Of a stretch of DNA of 64,000 bases, positions 34,409 through 44,458 are shown one piece after another; position 1 is the first letter of the stretch; the number at the start of each line of letters is the position of its first letter. The position numbers and the translations under genes are program-made. The notes beneath the pieces were generated by a model. It was not told the DNA's origin. It did not search any database and saw only the letters and a program-made list of their open reading frames with translations. This DNA is from an uncultured Alphaproteobacteria bacterium (GTDB taxonomy: Bacteria > Pseudomonadota > Alphaproteobacteria > Micropepsales > Micropepsaceae): NCBI GenBank assembly GCA_903862715.1, contig CAIOYY010000100.1, positions 22,673 through 86,672 of the forward strand, given 5' to 3'.

Positions 34409-37400
34409 ATGCGGAGCCGCCATTTTCAGCGTGTGGGCCTCACTCTAGGAGCGGTCCTCGCAGCTGTGCTTTTTTTCATGGGTGGCGCAGCCTTGCGCCT
34501 GCTCATGGGGCCGATTTCGCTCGGACCTTTTTCCGGCGCGATTGAAGACGCCGTCAACCGCTCCCTCACTGGACTCGTCGTGCGATTCGATCAGGCCGCG
34601 CTCGAATGGTCGCGCGCCGACGGACAGATCAATCTCGTTATCCTCGGCACCAATGTATTCGACGCCACCGGACGTATTGTGGCGCAGGCGCCGAAATCCG
34701 ATCTCGATTTCGATGCGGCGTCTCTTCTGTCGGGTGAGTTTGCGCTGAAACGCTTCGCGCTGCTCGGCGTTCAGCTCACCGCCGTGCGCGATACGGAAGG
34801 AACATTGAAGCTCGGCTTCGGTCCGGCGCAGGGAGATGTGGATCTTCTGGAGGTGATCCGCAAGACCTTGGAAGGCGGCGAGAGTGGTCCCGGTTCGCTA
34901 GAAACCTTCTCCATCCAGGATGCGCGTCTCGCCTTTCGCGACGACATCACCGGTCTCTTTGTCATTTCTCCGGATGTGAGTTTCACCGTCGAAAACAGGG
35001 ACGGTGCGTTCACCGCGACCCTTGACGCCGAAGTCGAGATTTCAGGCGCCCCCGCGCAGCTCGATGCCGTCGCCACGCTCGATACCAATGGCATGCCGCA
35101 AAACGGTACGGTCAGCATTGAGGGACTCGACTTTGCGGCGCTTGCCGCCAACAGCGAAAAATTCGCGGCGCTAGCGCCCTATGCCTTGAAGGCGAATGTT
35201 TCCTCGAATTACCGCCTCGGAGAAGACGGACAAATCGCCGATGCGAGTCTGACCTTCGCGGCCGCGGGGCAGATTTCGCCGCCGGGAATGGACAAGACCT
35301 ATCAGGTCGATGCGCTCGAGATTGAGGGCGCCTATGTCGGCATCGATCATCGCGTCGTTTTCGACCGCGCACATATTTCGGGTCCGAACGGAAACGCCGA
35401 TGCCAGCGGCGTCGTGGATTTCGTCTGGGGCGAAGCGGGGCTTGTCTCGCTTGCGGTCGATCTCGCCGCCGAAAACGTGCTCCTCGACGAACCTGACCTG
35501 TTTGCCGATCCCTTCGCTCTGGATTCTCTCATCGTGTCGGCGGCGTTTGATGCCGCCACACGGGAGGTCGCCGTCGAGCAATTGCGTCTTGCGGGCAATG
35601 GCCTGGACGCAGAGTTTGAAGGAACGACGGCTTTTCCCGAAGGCATGACGCCCGCGATTTCCGTTACCGGAACGATAGCAAAATTGTCTGTAGCGGATGC
35701 GCTGCGCGTGTGGCCGCTCATCGTGGGACGCGGCGCCCGCAACTGGATCGCCGACAATGTATCCGAAGGTATGATGGGACCCTTGGGCATTGCCGCCGAT
35801 ATTCCGGCAGGCATCATCGGTGCGGGACCTTTGCCGCAGGAAGCGTTGACGCTGACCTTTCCGGTCGAGGGCGTTGCCGCCAATTACATGCGGGGCCTGA
35901 CGCCCGTCACCGAACTGAACGGCGAAGGCACGCTCACCGGTAATACATTCCAGATGACGGTGGTGGACGCGAAGATCGGACCCTTGTTGGTTACAGGTGG
36001 GACGATGATCATTCCCGATCTGCACATTCCGCAGCCGCCGGGCAATATCAAAGCCAGCGTAACGGGCTCGATGGTCGACGTGCTGACCCTGATCGACATG
36101 GAGCCGCTCGGCTATCCGACGCGATTTCGTGTAAGACCGCAGGATGTGAGCGGCACGGCGATGGTGGATCTCGATGTGTCGCTGCCCATGCGGCGCAATC
36201 TCGCCATCGAAGAAGTGCGCATTGCCGTCACCACGCAGGTCGAGGGGCTGGGTCTACCGATCCAGGCGACACGTATGCTCAGTGGTGCGAACGCGACCAT
36301 CATGGTCGACAATGATCATCTTACGGCGGAAGGCACCGGTGCGCTGAACGACGTGCCGATGCAATTCGCATGGGAAGAAGTTTTCGCGGGCGAGGATGAA
36401 ATCACCACGCGCGTGGATGTCAGCGGTACGCTGGACGAAGAGGCGCGCGGGCGCTTGCGCCTGACCACTCCGGAATGGCTCTCGGGGCCGGTTGAAGTGA
36501 GCGCGAACTTTACGGGCAGACGCTTCGATTTTCGTGAAGCCGAAGTGACCGCCGATCTGAGCGCCGTGAGCATCGATCTTGAGGCGATCAATCTCGTCAA
36601 GGAATCGGGCGCACCCATGACCGGGACGGGAACGGTCGCCTTCCTCGAAGGGGGCGCGGCGCATATCGGCAATATGCGGGTTACGGGCGGCGATATTTCT
36701 CTCACAGGCGAACTTGATCTCGATGCGACCGGCAGGCTTGTTGCGGCGTCGCTACCCTCTGTGCGCTATGGCGAAGTGGGCGATCTCAGCATTTTGCTTG
36801 ATGCGGCGCCGGGAATGGCGCCGTCCTGGCGTATTGCCGGGCGCAGCCTGGATGCGAGCCGAATCTTTGCAGATGACGAAGAGGCGGAGCCGCCGGCGGA
36901 AGTCGCCGCTGAAGAAAGAAAGCCCCTCGCGCCGATCACGCTAATCGCGGACATGGACAGCGTTCTGCTGCGTGAAGGCGTTACGTTGCGCGATGTCGCG
37001 TTCCGTCTCGGCATCAGCGAAGGCGAGCGGCTCACCGACTTTTATATCGATGCCCAGGGGCCGGGTGACGGGATCATCGAAGGCCGATTTGTCCGCGGCG
37101 AGACCCGTGGCATCACGCTGCACTCGGACAATGCAGGTGAGTTCGTCGAGGCATTCACGGGCTTTCAGTCGTTGCACGACGGGGAAATCGACATCGAAGC
37201 GAGTTTCCGTCCCGACACCGAAGCGTTATCGACGGTGCCGGGTCCGGATTACAGCGGCACGATACGCATCACGAATTTCACGGTCGTGGACCAACCCTTC
37301 GTAGCACGTCTGTTTTCCATCGGCTCGCTCGACGGACCGTTGCGTCTGTTGCAGGGCGACGGCATTCCGTTTTCCGAACTGGAAGCGCCCTTTGTGGCAC

Positions 37401-37723
37401 ACGGCGGGAACGTCGCGCTGCGCGACGGCACCGCGTCGGGCATGGCGATGGGCCTGTCGTTTCAGGGCGTGATCGACCGCGACAATGACACCATGGATGT
37501 GAATGGTTCGCTGGTGCCGTTGTTCGGGCTGAACAATATGCTGGGAGCGCTGCCCATTGTTGGAGATATTCTGGTGTCGAAGGAAGGTGAAGGCATTATC
37601 GGACTCACCTATGCGGCGCGCGGCGATCTCGATGAACCGCAGGTGATGGTCAATCCGCTCTCGGTTCTGACGCCGGGCATTTTTCGCCGCATGTTCGAAT
37701 TTGGCGGACCACCGCCGGAATAA
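34409..37723 (+). CDS. Large AsmA-like / YhdP-family envelope protein (DUF3971)
   Basis: From ATG 34409 the protein has 1104 residues. One N-terminal membrane helix (LTLGAVLAAVLFFMGGAAL) is followed by a very long beta-rich periplasmic part: an N-terminal AsmA-like section (FDQAALEWSRADGQINLVILGTNVF), the DUF3971 middle, and a C-terminal AsmA_2 section with MDVNGSLVPLFGLNNMLGALPIVGDIL, GIIGLTYAARGDLDEPQVMVNPLSVLTPGIFRRMF. Such proteins form bridges thought to move phospholipids to the outer membrane. GGTGGAG at 34391-34397 supports a start here; TTG 34403 is possible. Directly after the TAA, an in-frame 31-codon Pro/Ala-rich reading frame runs to TAG 37819. Confidence 0.9.
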   Translation: MRSRHFQRVGLTLGAVLAAVLFFMGGAALRLLMGPISLGPFSGAIEDAVNRSLTGLVVRFDQAALEWSRADGQINLVILGTNVFDATGRIVAQAPKSDLDFDAASLLSGEFALKRFALLGVQLTAVRDTEGTLKLGFGPAQGDVDLLEVIRKTLEGGESGPGSLETFSIQDARLAFRDDITGLFVISPDVSFTVENRDGAFTATLDAEVEISGAPAQLDAVATLDTNGMPQNGTVSIEGLDFAALAANSEKFAALAPYALKANVSSNYRLGEDGQIADASLTFAAAGQISPPGMDKTYQVDALEIEGAYVGIDHRVVFDRAHISGPNGNADASGVVDFVWGEAGLVSLAVDLAAENVLLDEPDLFADPFALDSLIVSAAFDAATREVAVEQLRLAGNGLDAEFEGTTAFPEGMTPAISVTGTIAKLSVADALRVWPLIVGRGARNWIADNVSEGMMGPLGIAADIPAGIIGAGPLPQEALTLTFPVEGVAANYMRGLTPVTELNGEGTLTGNTFQMTVVDAKIGPLLVTGGTMIIPDLHIPQPPGNIKASVTGSMVDVLTLIDMEPLGYPTRFRVRPQDVSGTAMVDLDVSLPMRRNLAIEEVRIAVTTQVEGLGLPIQATRMLSGANATIMVDNDHLTAEGTGALNDVPMQFAWEEVFAGEDEITTRVDVSGTLDEEARGRLRLTTPEWLSGPVEVSANFTGRRFDFREAEVTADLSAVSIDLEAINLVKESGAPMTGTGTVAFLEGGAAHIGNMRVTGGDISLTGELDLDATGRLVAASLPSVRYGEVGDLSILLDAAPGMAPSWRIAGRSLDASRIFADDEEAEPPAEVAAEERKPLAPITLIADMDSVLLREGVTLRDVAFRLGISEGERLTDFYIDAQGPGDGIIEGRFVRGETRGITLHSDNAGEFVEAFTGFQSLHDGEIDIEASFRPDTEALSTVPGPDYSGTIRITNFTVVDQPFVARLFSIGSLDGPLRLLQGDGIPFSELEAPFVAHGGNVALRDGTASGMAMGLSFQGVIDRDNDTMDVNGSLVPLFGLNNMLGALPIVGDILVSKEGEGIIGLTYAARGDLDEPQVMVNPLSVLTPGIFRRMFEFGGPPPE

Positions 37724-37825
37724 ATGGGCCCGACGACCATGGTGCCTGTGGCCCCGTCGTCACCTGCTCAAACAGCGCCGGGCGGTGCGGCGAATTCCGC
37801 GCCGATACAGACCGAGTAGTGCGGG

Positions 37826-39097
37826 CTAAACCGGTTTGACGAGAACATGCTTCTTGCGTCCGACCGAAAGCTTGATGACGCCTTCGGCGGTGAGGTCCGC
37901 GAGCGATACCGCTGCCTTCACGTCGGAAACCGCTTCGTCGTTCACGCGCAATCCGCCGCCCTGAATGAAGCGCCGCGCTTCGCCGGAAGATGCGGTCAGG
38001 CCGCTGAGCTGCGCGAGCGTCGTAAGCGGCAATCCTTCCGAAAGCCGCGCACGCTCAATTTCGAAGGTCGGTAGCCCCTCGGCGATGCCCCCTTCCTCGA
38101 AGGTGCGGCGCGCGGTTTCAGCGGCGTCGTTCGCGGCTGCGTCGCCGTGCAGCATGCGCGTGGTCTCATTAGCGAGGATCTTCTTCGCCTCGTTGCGCTC
38201 GGCGCCGCCCAAATTTTCCAGCCGCGTAATTTCGGCCTCGGGCAGTTCGGTGAACAAGCGCAGGAAGCGTCCGACATCGGCGTCTTCGACATTGCGCCAG
38301 AACTGCCAGTAGTCGTAGGGGCTCAGCATATCCGCGTTCAGCCACACCGCGCCCTTCGCGGTTTTCCCCATCTTGGCGCCGGATGCGGTGGTGATGAGCG
38401 GCGACGTCACGCCGAACAATTCGGCTTCCGCCACGCGACGGCCGAGATCGATACCGTTGACGATGTTGCCCCATTGATCGGAGCCGCCGAGCTGCAGCGT
38501 GCAGCCATAGCGCCGGAACAGCTCGACGAAATCATAAGCCTGCAGGATCATGTAATTGAATTCGAGGAAGGACAGCGGCTGATCGCGTTCTAAGCGGAGC
38601 TTTACCGAATCCATCGTCAGCATGCGGTTGACGGAGAAGTGGCGCCCGACATCGCGTAAGAACGGAATATATTCGAGCTTGTCCAGCCAATCGGCATTGT
38701 CGACCATGATGGCGTCGGACGGGCCGTCCCCGAAAGTCAGGAAGCGCTCAAAGCATTTGCGTATGCTCTGCTTGTTGGCCTCGATCTGCTCATTGGTGAG
38801 CAATGACCGCATGTCATCCTTGCCCGAGGGATCACCGACTTTTGTGGTCCCGCCGCCCATGACGACGATGGGGCGATGGCCGCTCTGTTGCAGCCGGCGC
38901 AAAATCATGATTTGCGACAGGCTCCCGATATGAAGGCTGGGCGCGGTGCAATCGAAGCCGATATATCCCGTCACATGTTCTTTCTGCAGCCGGGCGTCGA
39001 GCCCGCCTGCATCGGTGCAGTCCTGCAACTGGCCGCGCTCGGCCAGGAGGCCGAGAAACGAAGAACGGTATTGATGTGAAGGGTTGGACATTGGCAT
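37826..39097 (-). CDS. tyrS: Tyrosyl-tRNA synthetase
   Basis: The 423-residue class I synthetase charges tRNA-Tyr. The HIGH motif is HIGS in [19 protein letters not shown], and the KMSKS loop reads KMGKT in [17 protein letters not shown], a normal TyrRS variant. [15 protein letters not shown] and [18 protein letters not shown] bind tyrosine. The C-terminal S4 RNA-binding domain ([19 protein letters not shown]) is complete. Start ATG 39097; ATG 39091 is also possible. It is divergent from anmK with only 36 bp between the two starts, a pairing common in alphaproteobacteria. Confidence 0.97.
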   Translation of the reverse strand: MPMSNPSHQYRSSFLGLLAERGQLQDCTDAGGLDARLQKEHVTGYIGFDCTAPSLHIGSLSQIMILRRLQQSGHRPIVVMGGGTTKVGDPSGKDDMRSLLTNEQIEANKQSIRKCFERFLTFGDGPSDAIMVDNADWLDKLEYIPFLRDVGRHFSVNRMLTMDSVKLRLERDQPLSFLEFNYMILQAYDFVELFRRYGCTLQLGGSDQWGNIVNGIDLGRRVAEAELFGVTSPLITTASGAKMGKTAKGAVWLNADMLSPYDYWQFWRNVEDADVGRFLRLFTELPEAEITRLENLGGAERNEAKKILANETTRMLHGDAAANDAAETARRTFEEGGIAEGLPTFEIERARLSEGLPLTTLAQLSGLTASSGEARRFIQGGGLRVNDEAVSDVKAAVSLADLTAEGVIKLSVGRKKHVLVKPV

Positions 39098-39133
39098 GTG
39101 CTATCAGAAAATGACGGCGAGGCTGTATCACGA

Positions 39134-40258
39134 ATGACGGAATCGAAGAAAGATGGCGTCCTGAAAGTCATCGGTCTGATGAGCGGAACCTCGCTCGACG
39201 GCGTCGATGCGGCGATCCTGGATACGGATGGAGAAAGCGTGGCCATTCCCGGTCCCGCCTTCACACGGCCCTATGATCCGGAATTGCGGGCGCTTTTGCG
39301 CCGGGCACTGGATGAGGCGGTGAATGTCGCCGTGGGCGCTGAATTACCCGAAACGATTCGGGAGGCCGAGCGCCGGATGACCGAGGCCCATGCCGAGGCG
39401 GTGAAGGCGCTTCTGAAAGAAGCTAGGCTCGAGCCGGGCGCCATCGCCTATGTGGGCTTCCACGGCCAGACCATTCTGCATCGGCCACGCGAACGGCGCA
39501 CCTGGCAGATTGGCGACGGCGCGATGCTGGCGCGTCTGACCGGCATACCGGTGGTGAATGATTTTCGCAGCGCCGATGTAGCGGCCGGCGGGCAGGGCGC
39601 TCCCCTGGCGCCGCTCTATCATGAGGCGCGGGCACTCAGCGTCAACGCGAAGCCGCCGATGGTGGTGCTGAATATCGGGGGCGTCGCCAACATCACCTAT
39701 ATCGGTGCGGACGGCGAACTCATCGCGTTCGATACCGGTCCCGGTAATGCGGCGATCGACGACTGGATGATGAAACACACAGGCGAACCGATGGACCGCG
39801 ATGGCGCTTTCGCCAACAAGGGCGCAGTCGATCAGGACCGTGTGGTCGGGATGCTGTCGCATCCTTATTTTGTGGTGCCGCCGCCGAAATCGCTCGACCG
39901 CCTGGATTTCGGCCATGCCTTTGTCGACGGGCTATCCCCCGAAGACGGCGCCGCCACGCTTACGGCGCTGACCGCGCTTTCGATTGTGCGCGGAACCGAA
40001 CATTTTCCGGTCAAGGAACGGGGCTGGATCGTCACCGGCGGCGGACGCAACAACCCCGCATTGATGCAGGCATTACGCGGACTCTTGCGCGCGCCGGTTC
40101 TGGAAGCGGAAAAGGCGGGATGGCGCGGCGATTCCCTTGAGGCGGAAGCCTTTGCCTATCTGGCGATGCGCAGCGTGAAAGGTTTGCCGCTCAGCTATCC
40201 CACCACCACCGGCGTGCCGTCTCCGGCCACCGGCGGAGTGTTGCATCGGCCCCAATAA
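39134..40258 (+). CDS. anmK: Anhydro-N-acetylmuramic acid kinase
   Basis: The 374-residue enzyme opens and phosphorylates 1,6-anhydro-MurNAc from cell-wall turnover, returning it to the MurNAc-6-phosphate pool. Family motifs are VIGLMSGTSLDGVDAAI, GFHGQTILHRP, NDFRSADVAAGGQGAPLAPLYHE, LNIGGVANITYI, AFDTGPGNAAIDDWM and IVTGGGRNNPALMQAL. ATG 39134 was chosen since the upstream in-frame codons overlap the tyrS start. It works with AmiC and the M23 peptidase encoded nearby, in the sense of recycling what they release. Confidence 0.95.
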   Translation: MTESKKDGVLKVIGLMSGTSLDGVDAAILDTDGESVAIPGPAFTRPYDPELRALLRRALDEAVNVAVGAELPETIREAERRMTEAHAEAVKALLKEARLEPGAIAYVGFHGQTILHRPRERRTWQIGDGAMLARLTGIPVVNDFRSADVAAGGQGAPLAPLYHEARALSVNAKPPMVVLNIGGVANITYIGADGELIAFDTGPGNAAIDDWMMKHTGEPMDRDGAFANKGAVDQDRVVGMLSHPYFVVPPPKSLDRLDFGHAFVDGLSPEDGAATLTALTALSIVRGTEHFPVKERGWIVTGGGRNNPALMQALRGLLRAPVLEAEKAGWRGDSLEAEAFAYLAMRSVKGLPLSYPTTTGVPSPATGGVLHRPQ

Positions 40259-40265
40259 CGATTCT

Positions 40266-40345
40266 CGCCATGGCCACAAGCCGAGGCCGCCATCCAACTT
40301 TTTTGTGCATGGAAGTTGGGTGGCCGGGGCAAGCCCGGCCATGAC
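40266..40345. repeat. Composite intergenic palindromic repeat
   Basis: Two hairpins lie in tandem between the convergent anmK and hydrolase genes: CCAACTT...AAGTTGG (40295-40320) and TGGCCGGGGCAAGCCCGGCCA (40321-40341, arms GGCCGGG/CCCGGCC). The second resembles widespread alphaproteobacterial intergenic palindromes but differs from the 6206/7042 pair. It may also terminate both genes. Confidence 0.6.
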
Positions 40346-40357
40346 GCATCAAAATAT

Positions 40358-41011
40358 TTAACGGCCTTCGGGGTTGGCCATACGGTTGCGGGCATATTCC
40401 TCGACGATTTCGAGCACATCGTCGGTGTGATTGTCGAAGAAATGGTTTGCGCCTTCGACCTTGGTGTAGGTGATCTTGATTCCCTTTTGCGCCGTCAGGC
40501 GGTCGACGAGCTTCTGCACGTCGGCTTCCGGTACGACCGAGTCTTTCGTGCCGTGCACGATGACGCCCGAGGTGGGGCAGGGCGCGAGAAAGGCGAAATC
40601 ATACATATTCGGCTGCGGGGCGATGGAAACGAAGCCGGTGATTTCCGGGCGGCGCATCAGCAGCTGCATGCCGATCCAGGCACCGAACGACACGCCGACG
40701 ACCCAGCAGAAGGACGGATTGGGATAGAGCGTCGCCATCCAGTCGAGTACGGCGGCGGCATCGGACAATTCGCCTGCGCCATTGTCGAACGAGCCCTGGC
40801 TGCGGCCGACCCCGCGGAAATTGAAGCGCACGGTGGTGCAGCCGAGATTATGGAAGCGATGATACAGGTCGTAGATCAGCGGATTGTTCATCGTCCCGCC
40901 GAATTGCGGGTGGGTATGGAGAATGAGCGCCATCGGGGCGTTGGGCGCTTTTTGCCGCATATAACGGGCTTCGATGCGCCCCGCCGGGCCGGGAAGGATA
41001 ATGTCGGGCAT
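40358..41011 (-). CDS. Alpha/beta-hydrolase superfamily protein
   Basis: The 217-residue protein has the alpha/beta-hydrolase fold: ALILHTHPQFGGTMNN (oxyanion region), TTVRFNFRGVGRSQGSFDNG, the nucleophile elbow GVSFGAW with Ser, an acid residue in HGTKDSVVPE, and His in EGANHFFDNH. It fits the COG2945-type predicted hydrolases; the substrate is unknown. It faces away from iscR, about 260 bp apart. Homologues often sit next to the alphaproteobacterial suf operon, though no functional link is established. Confidence 0.9.
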   Translation of the reverse strand: MPDIILPGPAGRIEARYMRQKAPNAPMALILHTHPQFGGTMNNPLIYDLYHRFHNLGCTTVRFNFRGVGRSQGSFDNGAGELSDAAAVLDWMATLYPNPSFCWVVGVSFGAWIGMQLLMRRPEITGFVSIAPQPNMYDFAFLAPCPTSGVIVHGTKDSVVPEADVQKLVDRLTAQKGIKITYTKVEGANHFFDNHTDDVLEIVEEYARNRMANPEGR

Positions 41012-41142
41012 AGGCTCTTTCTCTGGCTCGAGGGAATAATGGGCGTGCCGGGCACGGAAAGGCGGCTTACCGCTCCGCGGACGTCGAATAAACTTAATAA
41101 AAACAGTATGTTAGAAAGTTTTCTCCGCGTCTCGCCGAATTC

Positions 41143-41171
41143 TTGACTAGTATACTCAGGAATTCTATATC
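41143..41171 (+). promoter_or_regulatory. Promoter of the iscR-suf operon with overlapping dyad (IscR-site candidate)
   Basis: TTGACT (41143-41148), a 17-bp spacer and TATATC (41166-41171) form a sigma-70-type promoter. A dyad TGAcTAgtaTAcTCA (41144-41158) covers the -35 and spacer, where IscR bound to a cluster could repress its own operon. The leader to the iscR GTG is about 95 nt. Binding by IscR is inference. Confidence 0.65.
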
Positions 41172-41273
41172 CCGGGGACCGCCGGAAGGCGGCGATTGCT
41201 GCTTCTTACTACATCGGTGGGTTGGCGTGGCAAGAGAATGTGATGTTTTCCGCCGAAACTTGAGGTGCCAAAG

Positions 41274-41753
41274 GTGAAACTGAGTACAAGAGGGCGTTAT
41301 GCGGTGATGGCCATGGCCGATCTCGCCCGCCACTCGGCCTATGCGCCGCATGAAGAAGGCGAGACCCAATCGCTCGCCGCGATTGCCGAGCGCCAGGAAA
41401 TCTCATTCGCTTATCTTGAACAGCTTTTCGCCAAGCTCCGCCGCGCAGGGCTTGTCTCGGGCGTTCGCGGTCCGGGTGGCGGCTTTCGTCTCGCCAAACG
41501 CGCCGACGAGATGCGCATTGCCGATATCGTGGTGGCGGTAGACGAGCCTTTGAAGGCAACGCGCTGTCTTTCCGAAACCGCGAGCGGTTGCCTGAAGAAA
41601 ACCGGACGCTGCCTTACCCATGATCTGTGGGATGAATTAGGGGTCCAGATCGAACAATTCCTGTCCTCGGTCACGCTGGCCGATGTTATCGAGCAGCGTA
41701 TTCCGGGACGTGTGGCGGTCCCGCGCGCGGCCAATGCGCATGTGGCGGCCTGA
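41274..41753 (+). CDS. iscR: Rrf2-family Fe-S-sensing transcriptional regulator, IscR type
   Basis: From GTG 41274 the product has 159 residues. The winged helix-turn-helix covers KLSTRGRYAVMAMADLAR, SLAAIAERQEISFAYLEQLFAKLRRAGLVSGVRGPGGGFRLA. Three cysteines, C98, C106 and C113, lie where IscR holds its [2Fe-2S] cluster (spacings of 7 and 6 residues, wider than the 5 and 5 of E. coli). It should repress or adjust the suf genes behind it according to cluster supply. TGAGG at 41261 supports GTG 41274 over GTG 41265. The next gene starts 10 bp downstream. Confidence 0.93.
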   Translation: MKLSTRGRYAVMAMADLARHSAYAPHEEGETQSLAAIAERQEISFAYLEQLFAKLRRAGLVSGVRGPGGGFRLAKRADEMRIADIVVAVDEPLKATRCLSETASGCLKKTGRCLTHDLWDELGVQIEQFLSSVTLADVIEQRIPGRVAVPRAANAHVAA

Positions 41754-41763
41754 AGCGAGCCCC

Positions 41764-42936
41764 ATGATCTATCTCGACCATAATGCAACCTCTCCGCTTC
41801 TGCCGGGCGCACGCGAAGCCGTGCTGGCCGCGCTGGACCATGCGGGCAATGCATCGTCGGTCCATGCGCCGGGGCGCAAGGCGCGCGCACGGATCGAGGA
41901 TGCGCGCGAAGAGGTTGCGCGTCTTGCCGGTGCCCATCCCGGTTCGGTGGTGTTCACCAGCGGCGGCAGCGAAGCGAATGCCTTGGCATTGCGCGGCGCC
42001 GTGGCGGGAGCATTGACCGAGGAAGACCGGTTCACGCGCATTTTTATTTCGGCCATCGAGCATGAAAGCGTGCGGGCCAACGCCATCGCGCTTTCCGAAA
42101 GCGTCCCCGGAATCCGGTTAAGCGAAATGGCGGTGACGCCCGACGGTGTGGTCGATCTTCCCGCTTTCCGTCTGCAATTGATGCAGGGCAAGGGACGCAC
42201 GCTCATTTCGCTGATGGCGGCGAACAATGAGACCGGCGTTCTGCAGCCGGTAAAAGCGATCGTCGATATTGTGCGTAGGGAATGCGGCGAGGACGCGCTG
42301 ATCCATGTCGATGCCGCGCAGGTTCCAGGGCGCCTGCCGATTTCGTTCGCGGAACCCGGCGTCGATTATATGAGCCTTTCGGCGCACAAATTCGGCGGCC
42401 CACAGGGCGTGGGCGCACTTATCGTGCGCGATGGCGCACCCTTGGCTCCGATGTCGTCGGGCGCACAGGAACTAGGCCGGCGGGGCGGTACGGAAAATCT
42501 CGCCGCGATTGCCGGTTTCGGCGCAGGCGCCGTCGAAGTGATGTCCGCCGTCGGCAATGAACAGCATATGCGCGACTTGCGCGACGGGTTCGAGCGCGGT
42601 CTCAAAAGGCTCGTGCCCGAGGCGGTGATTTTCGGCGAGAAGGCCGAGCGCCTTCCCAACACATCCAATTTCGCGATTCCCGGCATTACGGCGGAAACCG
42701 CCTTGATCGCGCTTGATCTCGATGGGGTCGCTCTGTCGTCGGGTTCCGCCTGTTCGTCGGGAAAAGTCCGTTCCAGTCATGTGCTGGCGGCTATGGGGGT
42801 GAGCGATGCGCTTGCCCGTTGTGGCCTCAGAATAAGTCTCGGGCCGTCCAACAGTGCGGATGACATCGAGGCACTGTTACACGCGCTGCAGCGTCTTTGC
42901 GTCAGAAAAGCGCAATTGAACGTCGCGGCGGCGTAG
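41764..42936 (+). CDS. Cysteine desulfurase, NifS/IscS class
   Basis: This 390-residue PLP enzyme takes sulfur from cysteine. The N-terminus [20 protein letters not shown] is typical of the class. The PLP lysine is K209 in [13 protein letters not shown], and the persulfide cysteine is C330 in [11 protein letters not shown], on a long flexible loop of the IscS type. It lies between iscR and sufB, and the operon also has sufS, so two desulfurases of different classes are made together. This arrangement recurs in alphaproteobacteria. It could supply SufBCD or tRNA thiolation; the sequence does not decide. Confidence 0.93.
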   Translation: MIYLDHNATSPLLPGAREAVLAALDHAGNASSVHAPGRKARARIEDAREEVARLAGAHPGSVVFTSGGSEANALALRGAVAGALTEEDRFTRIFISAIEHESVRANAIALSESVPGIRLSEMAVTPDGVVDLPAFRLQLMQGKGRTLISLMAANNETGVLQPVKAIVDIVRRECGEDALIHVDAAQVPGRLPISFAEPGVDYMSLSAHKFGGPQGVGALIVRDGAPLAPMSSGAQELGRRGGTENLAAIAGFGAGAVEVMSAVGNEQHMRDLRDGFERGLKRLVPEAVIFGEKAERLPNTSNFAIPGITAETALIALDLDGVALSSGSACSSGKVRSSHVLAAMGVSDALARCGLRISLGPSNSADDIEALLHALQRLCVRKAQLNVAAA

Positions 42937-42944
42937 GAGTTATT

Positions 42945-44399
42945 ATGGCGAATACCGAAACCACCGAACGCGTTTCCGATCTCTCAGGCGAGAAGTACAA
43001 ATACGGCTTCGTCACCGACATCGAGATGGATCGCGCGCCCAAGGGCCTCAGCGAAGACACGGTCCGTTTCATCTCGGCAAAGAAGACCGAGCCGGAATGG
43101 ATGCTGGAATGGCGTCTTGAGGCGTATCAGCGCTGGCTGGAAATGCGCGAGCCGAAATGGGCGCGCGTTCATTATCCGCCGATCGACTATCAGAACTCTT
43201 CTTATTACGCCGCGCCGAAATCACAGGGCGAGCGTCCGAAGAATTTGGAGGACATTGATCCGAAGCTTCTGGAAACCTACAAGAAGCTCGGTATTCCATT
43301 GTCGGAACAGATGATGCTGGCGGGCGTCGCAGTCGATGCCGTGTTCGATTCTGTGTCCGTCGCCACCACTTTCAAACAGAAGCTGACCGAAGCGGGCGTG
43401 ATTTTCTGCCCGATCTCGGAAGCGATCCGCGAGCATCCCGAACTCGTGCGCAAATATCTCGGATCGGTCGTCCCCACGACCGACAATTTCTTTGCAACAC
43501 TGAATTCGGCGGTCTTTTCGGACGGCAGTTTCGTTTATGTGCCGAAGGGCGTGCGTTGCCCGATGGAACTCTCGACCTATTTCCGTATCAATGCATCGGA
43601 GACCGGACAGTTCGAACGCACGCTTATCATCGCGGATGAAGATTCCTATGTTTCTTATCTCGAGGGTTGCACCGCGCCGAAGCGCGACGAAAATCAGCTT
43701 CATGCCGCGGTCGTGGAACTCATCGCTCTGGACGGCGCCGAGATCAAATATTCCACCGTTCAGAATTGGTATCCGGGCGACGAAGAAGGCAAAGGCGGCA
43801 TCTTCAATTTCGTGACCAAGCGTGGCGACTGCCGGGGTAAGAATTCCAAGATCTCCTGGACACAGGTGGAAACCGGTTCGGCGATCACATGGAAATATCC
43901 GAGCTGCATCCTGCGCGGCGACAATTCGGTGGGGGAATTCTACTCCATCGCCATCGCCAATAATTATCAGCAGGCCGACACCGGTACAAAGATGATCCAT
44001 CTTGGTCGTAACACGCGCTCGCGCATTGTCTCGAAGGGAATTTCGGCTGGACACGCTGAAAACACCTATCGCGGTCTGGTAAGTGTGCATCCGCGCGCTG
44101 AGGGCGCGCGCAACCATACGCAATGCGACTCGCTTCTGATCGGCGGCGAGTGTGGCGCGCATACGGTCCCCTACATCGAAAGCCGCTGCCCGTCGGCGAG
44201 CGTCGAGCATGAAGCGACGACATCGAAGATCAGCGACGAGCAGCTTTTCTATTGCCTGTCGCGCGGCATTCCGCAGGACGAGGCGGTGTCGCTGATCGTG
44301 AATGGCTTCTGCCGTGAAGTGCTGCAGCAATTGCCGATGGAATTCGCCGTCGAGGCGCAAAAGCTCGTCGGCATCAGTCTGGAAGGCAGCGTCGGTTAG
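42945..44399 (+). CDS. sufB: Fe-S cluster assembly scaffold protein SufB
   Basis: The 484-residue SufB builds Fe-S clusters in the SufBC2D complex. Motifs are [98 protein letters not shown] and HCQ-like [25 protein letters not shown]. The beta-helix core carries sulfur from SufS/SufU. ATG 42945 has GTAGGAG upstream and was preferred over upstream in-frame starts. It lies 8 bp behind the desulfurase gene. Confidence 0.97.
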   Translation: MANTETTERVSDLSGEKYKYGFVTDIEMDRAPKGLSEDTVRFISAKKTEPEWMLEWRLEAYQRWLEMREPKWARVHYPPIDYQNSSYYAAPKSQGERPKNLEDIDPKLLETYKKLGIPLSEQMMLAGVAVDAVFDSVSVATTFKQKLTEAGVIFCPISEAIREHPELVRKYLGSVVPTTDNFFATLNSAVFSDGSFVYVPKGVRCPMELSTYFRINASETGQFERTLIIADEDSYVSYLEGCTAPKRDENQLHAAVVELIALDGAEIKYSTVQNWYPGDEEGKGGIFNFVTKRGDCRGKNSKISWTQVETGSAITWKYPSCILRGDNSVGEFYSIAIANNYQQADTGTKMIHLGRNTRSRIVSKGISAGHAENTYRGLVSVHPRAEGARNHTQCDSLLIGGECGAHTVPYIESRCPSASVEHEATTSKISDEQLFYCLSRGIPQDEAVSLIVNGFCREVLQQLPMEFAVEAQKLVGISLEGSVG

Positions 44400-44458
44400 G
44401 ACGTCTGCCGGTTTTACGGTCGGAGAAGCTCCGTCCGCACAGTAACAAGGAATGAAAC

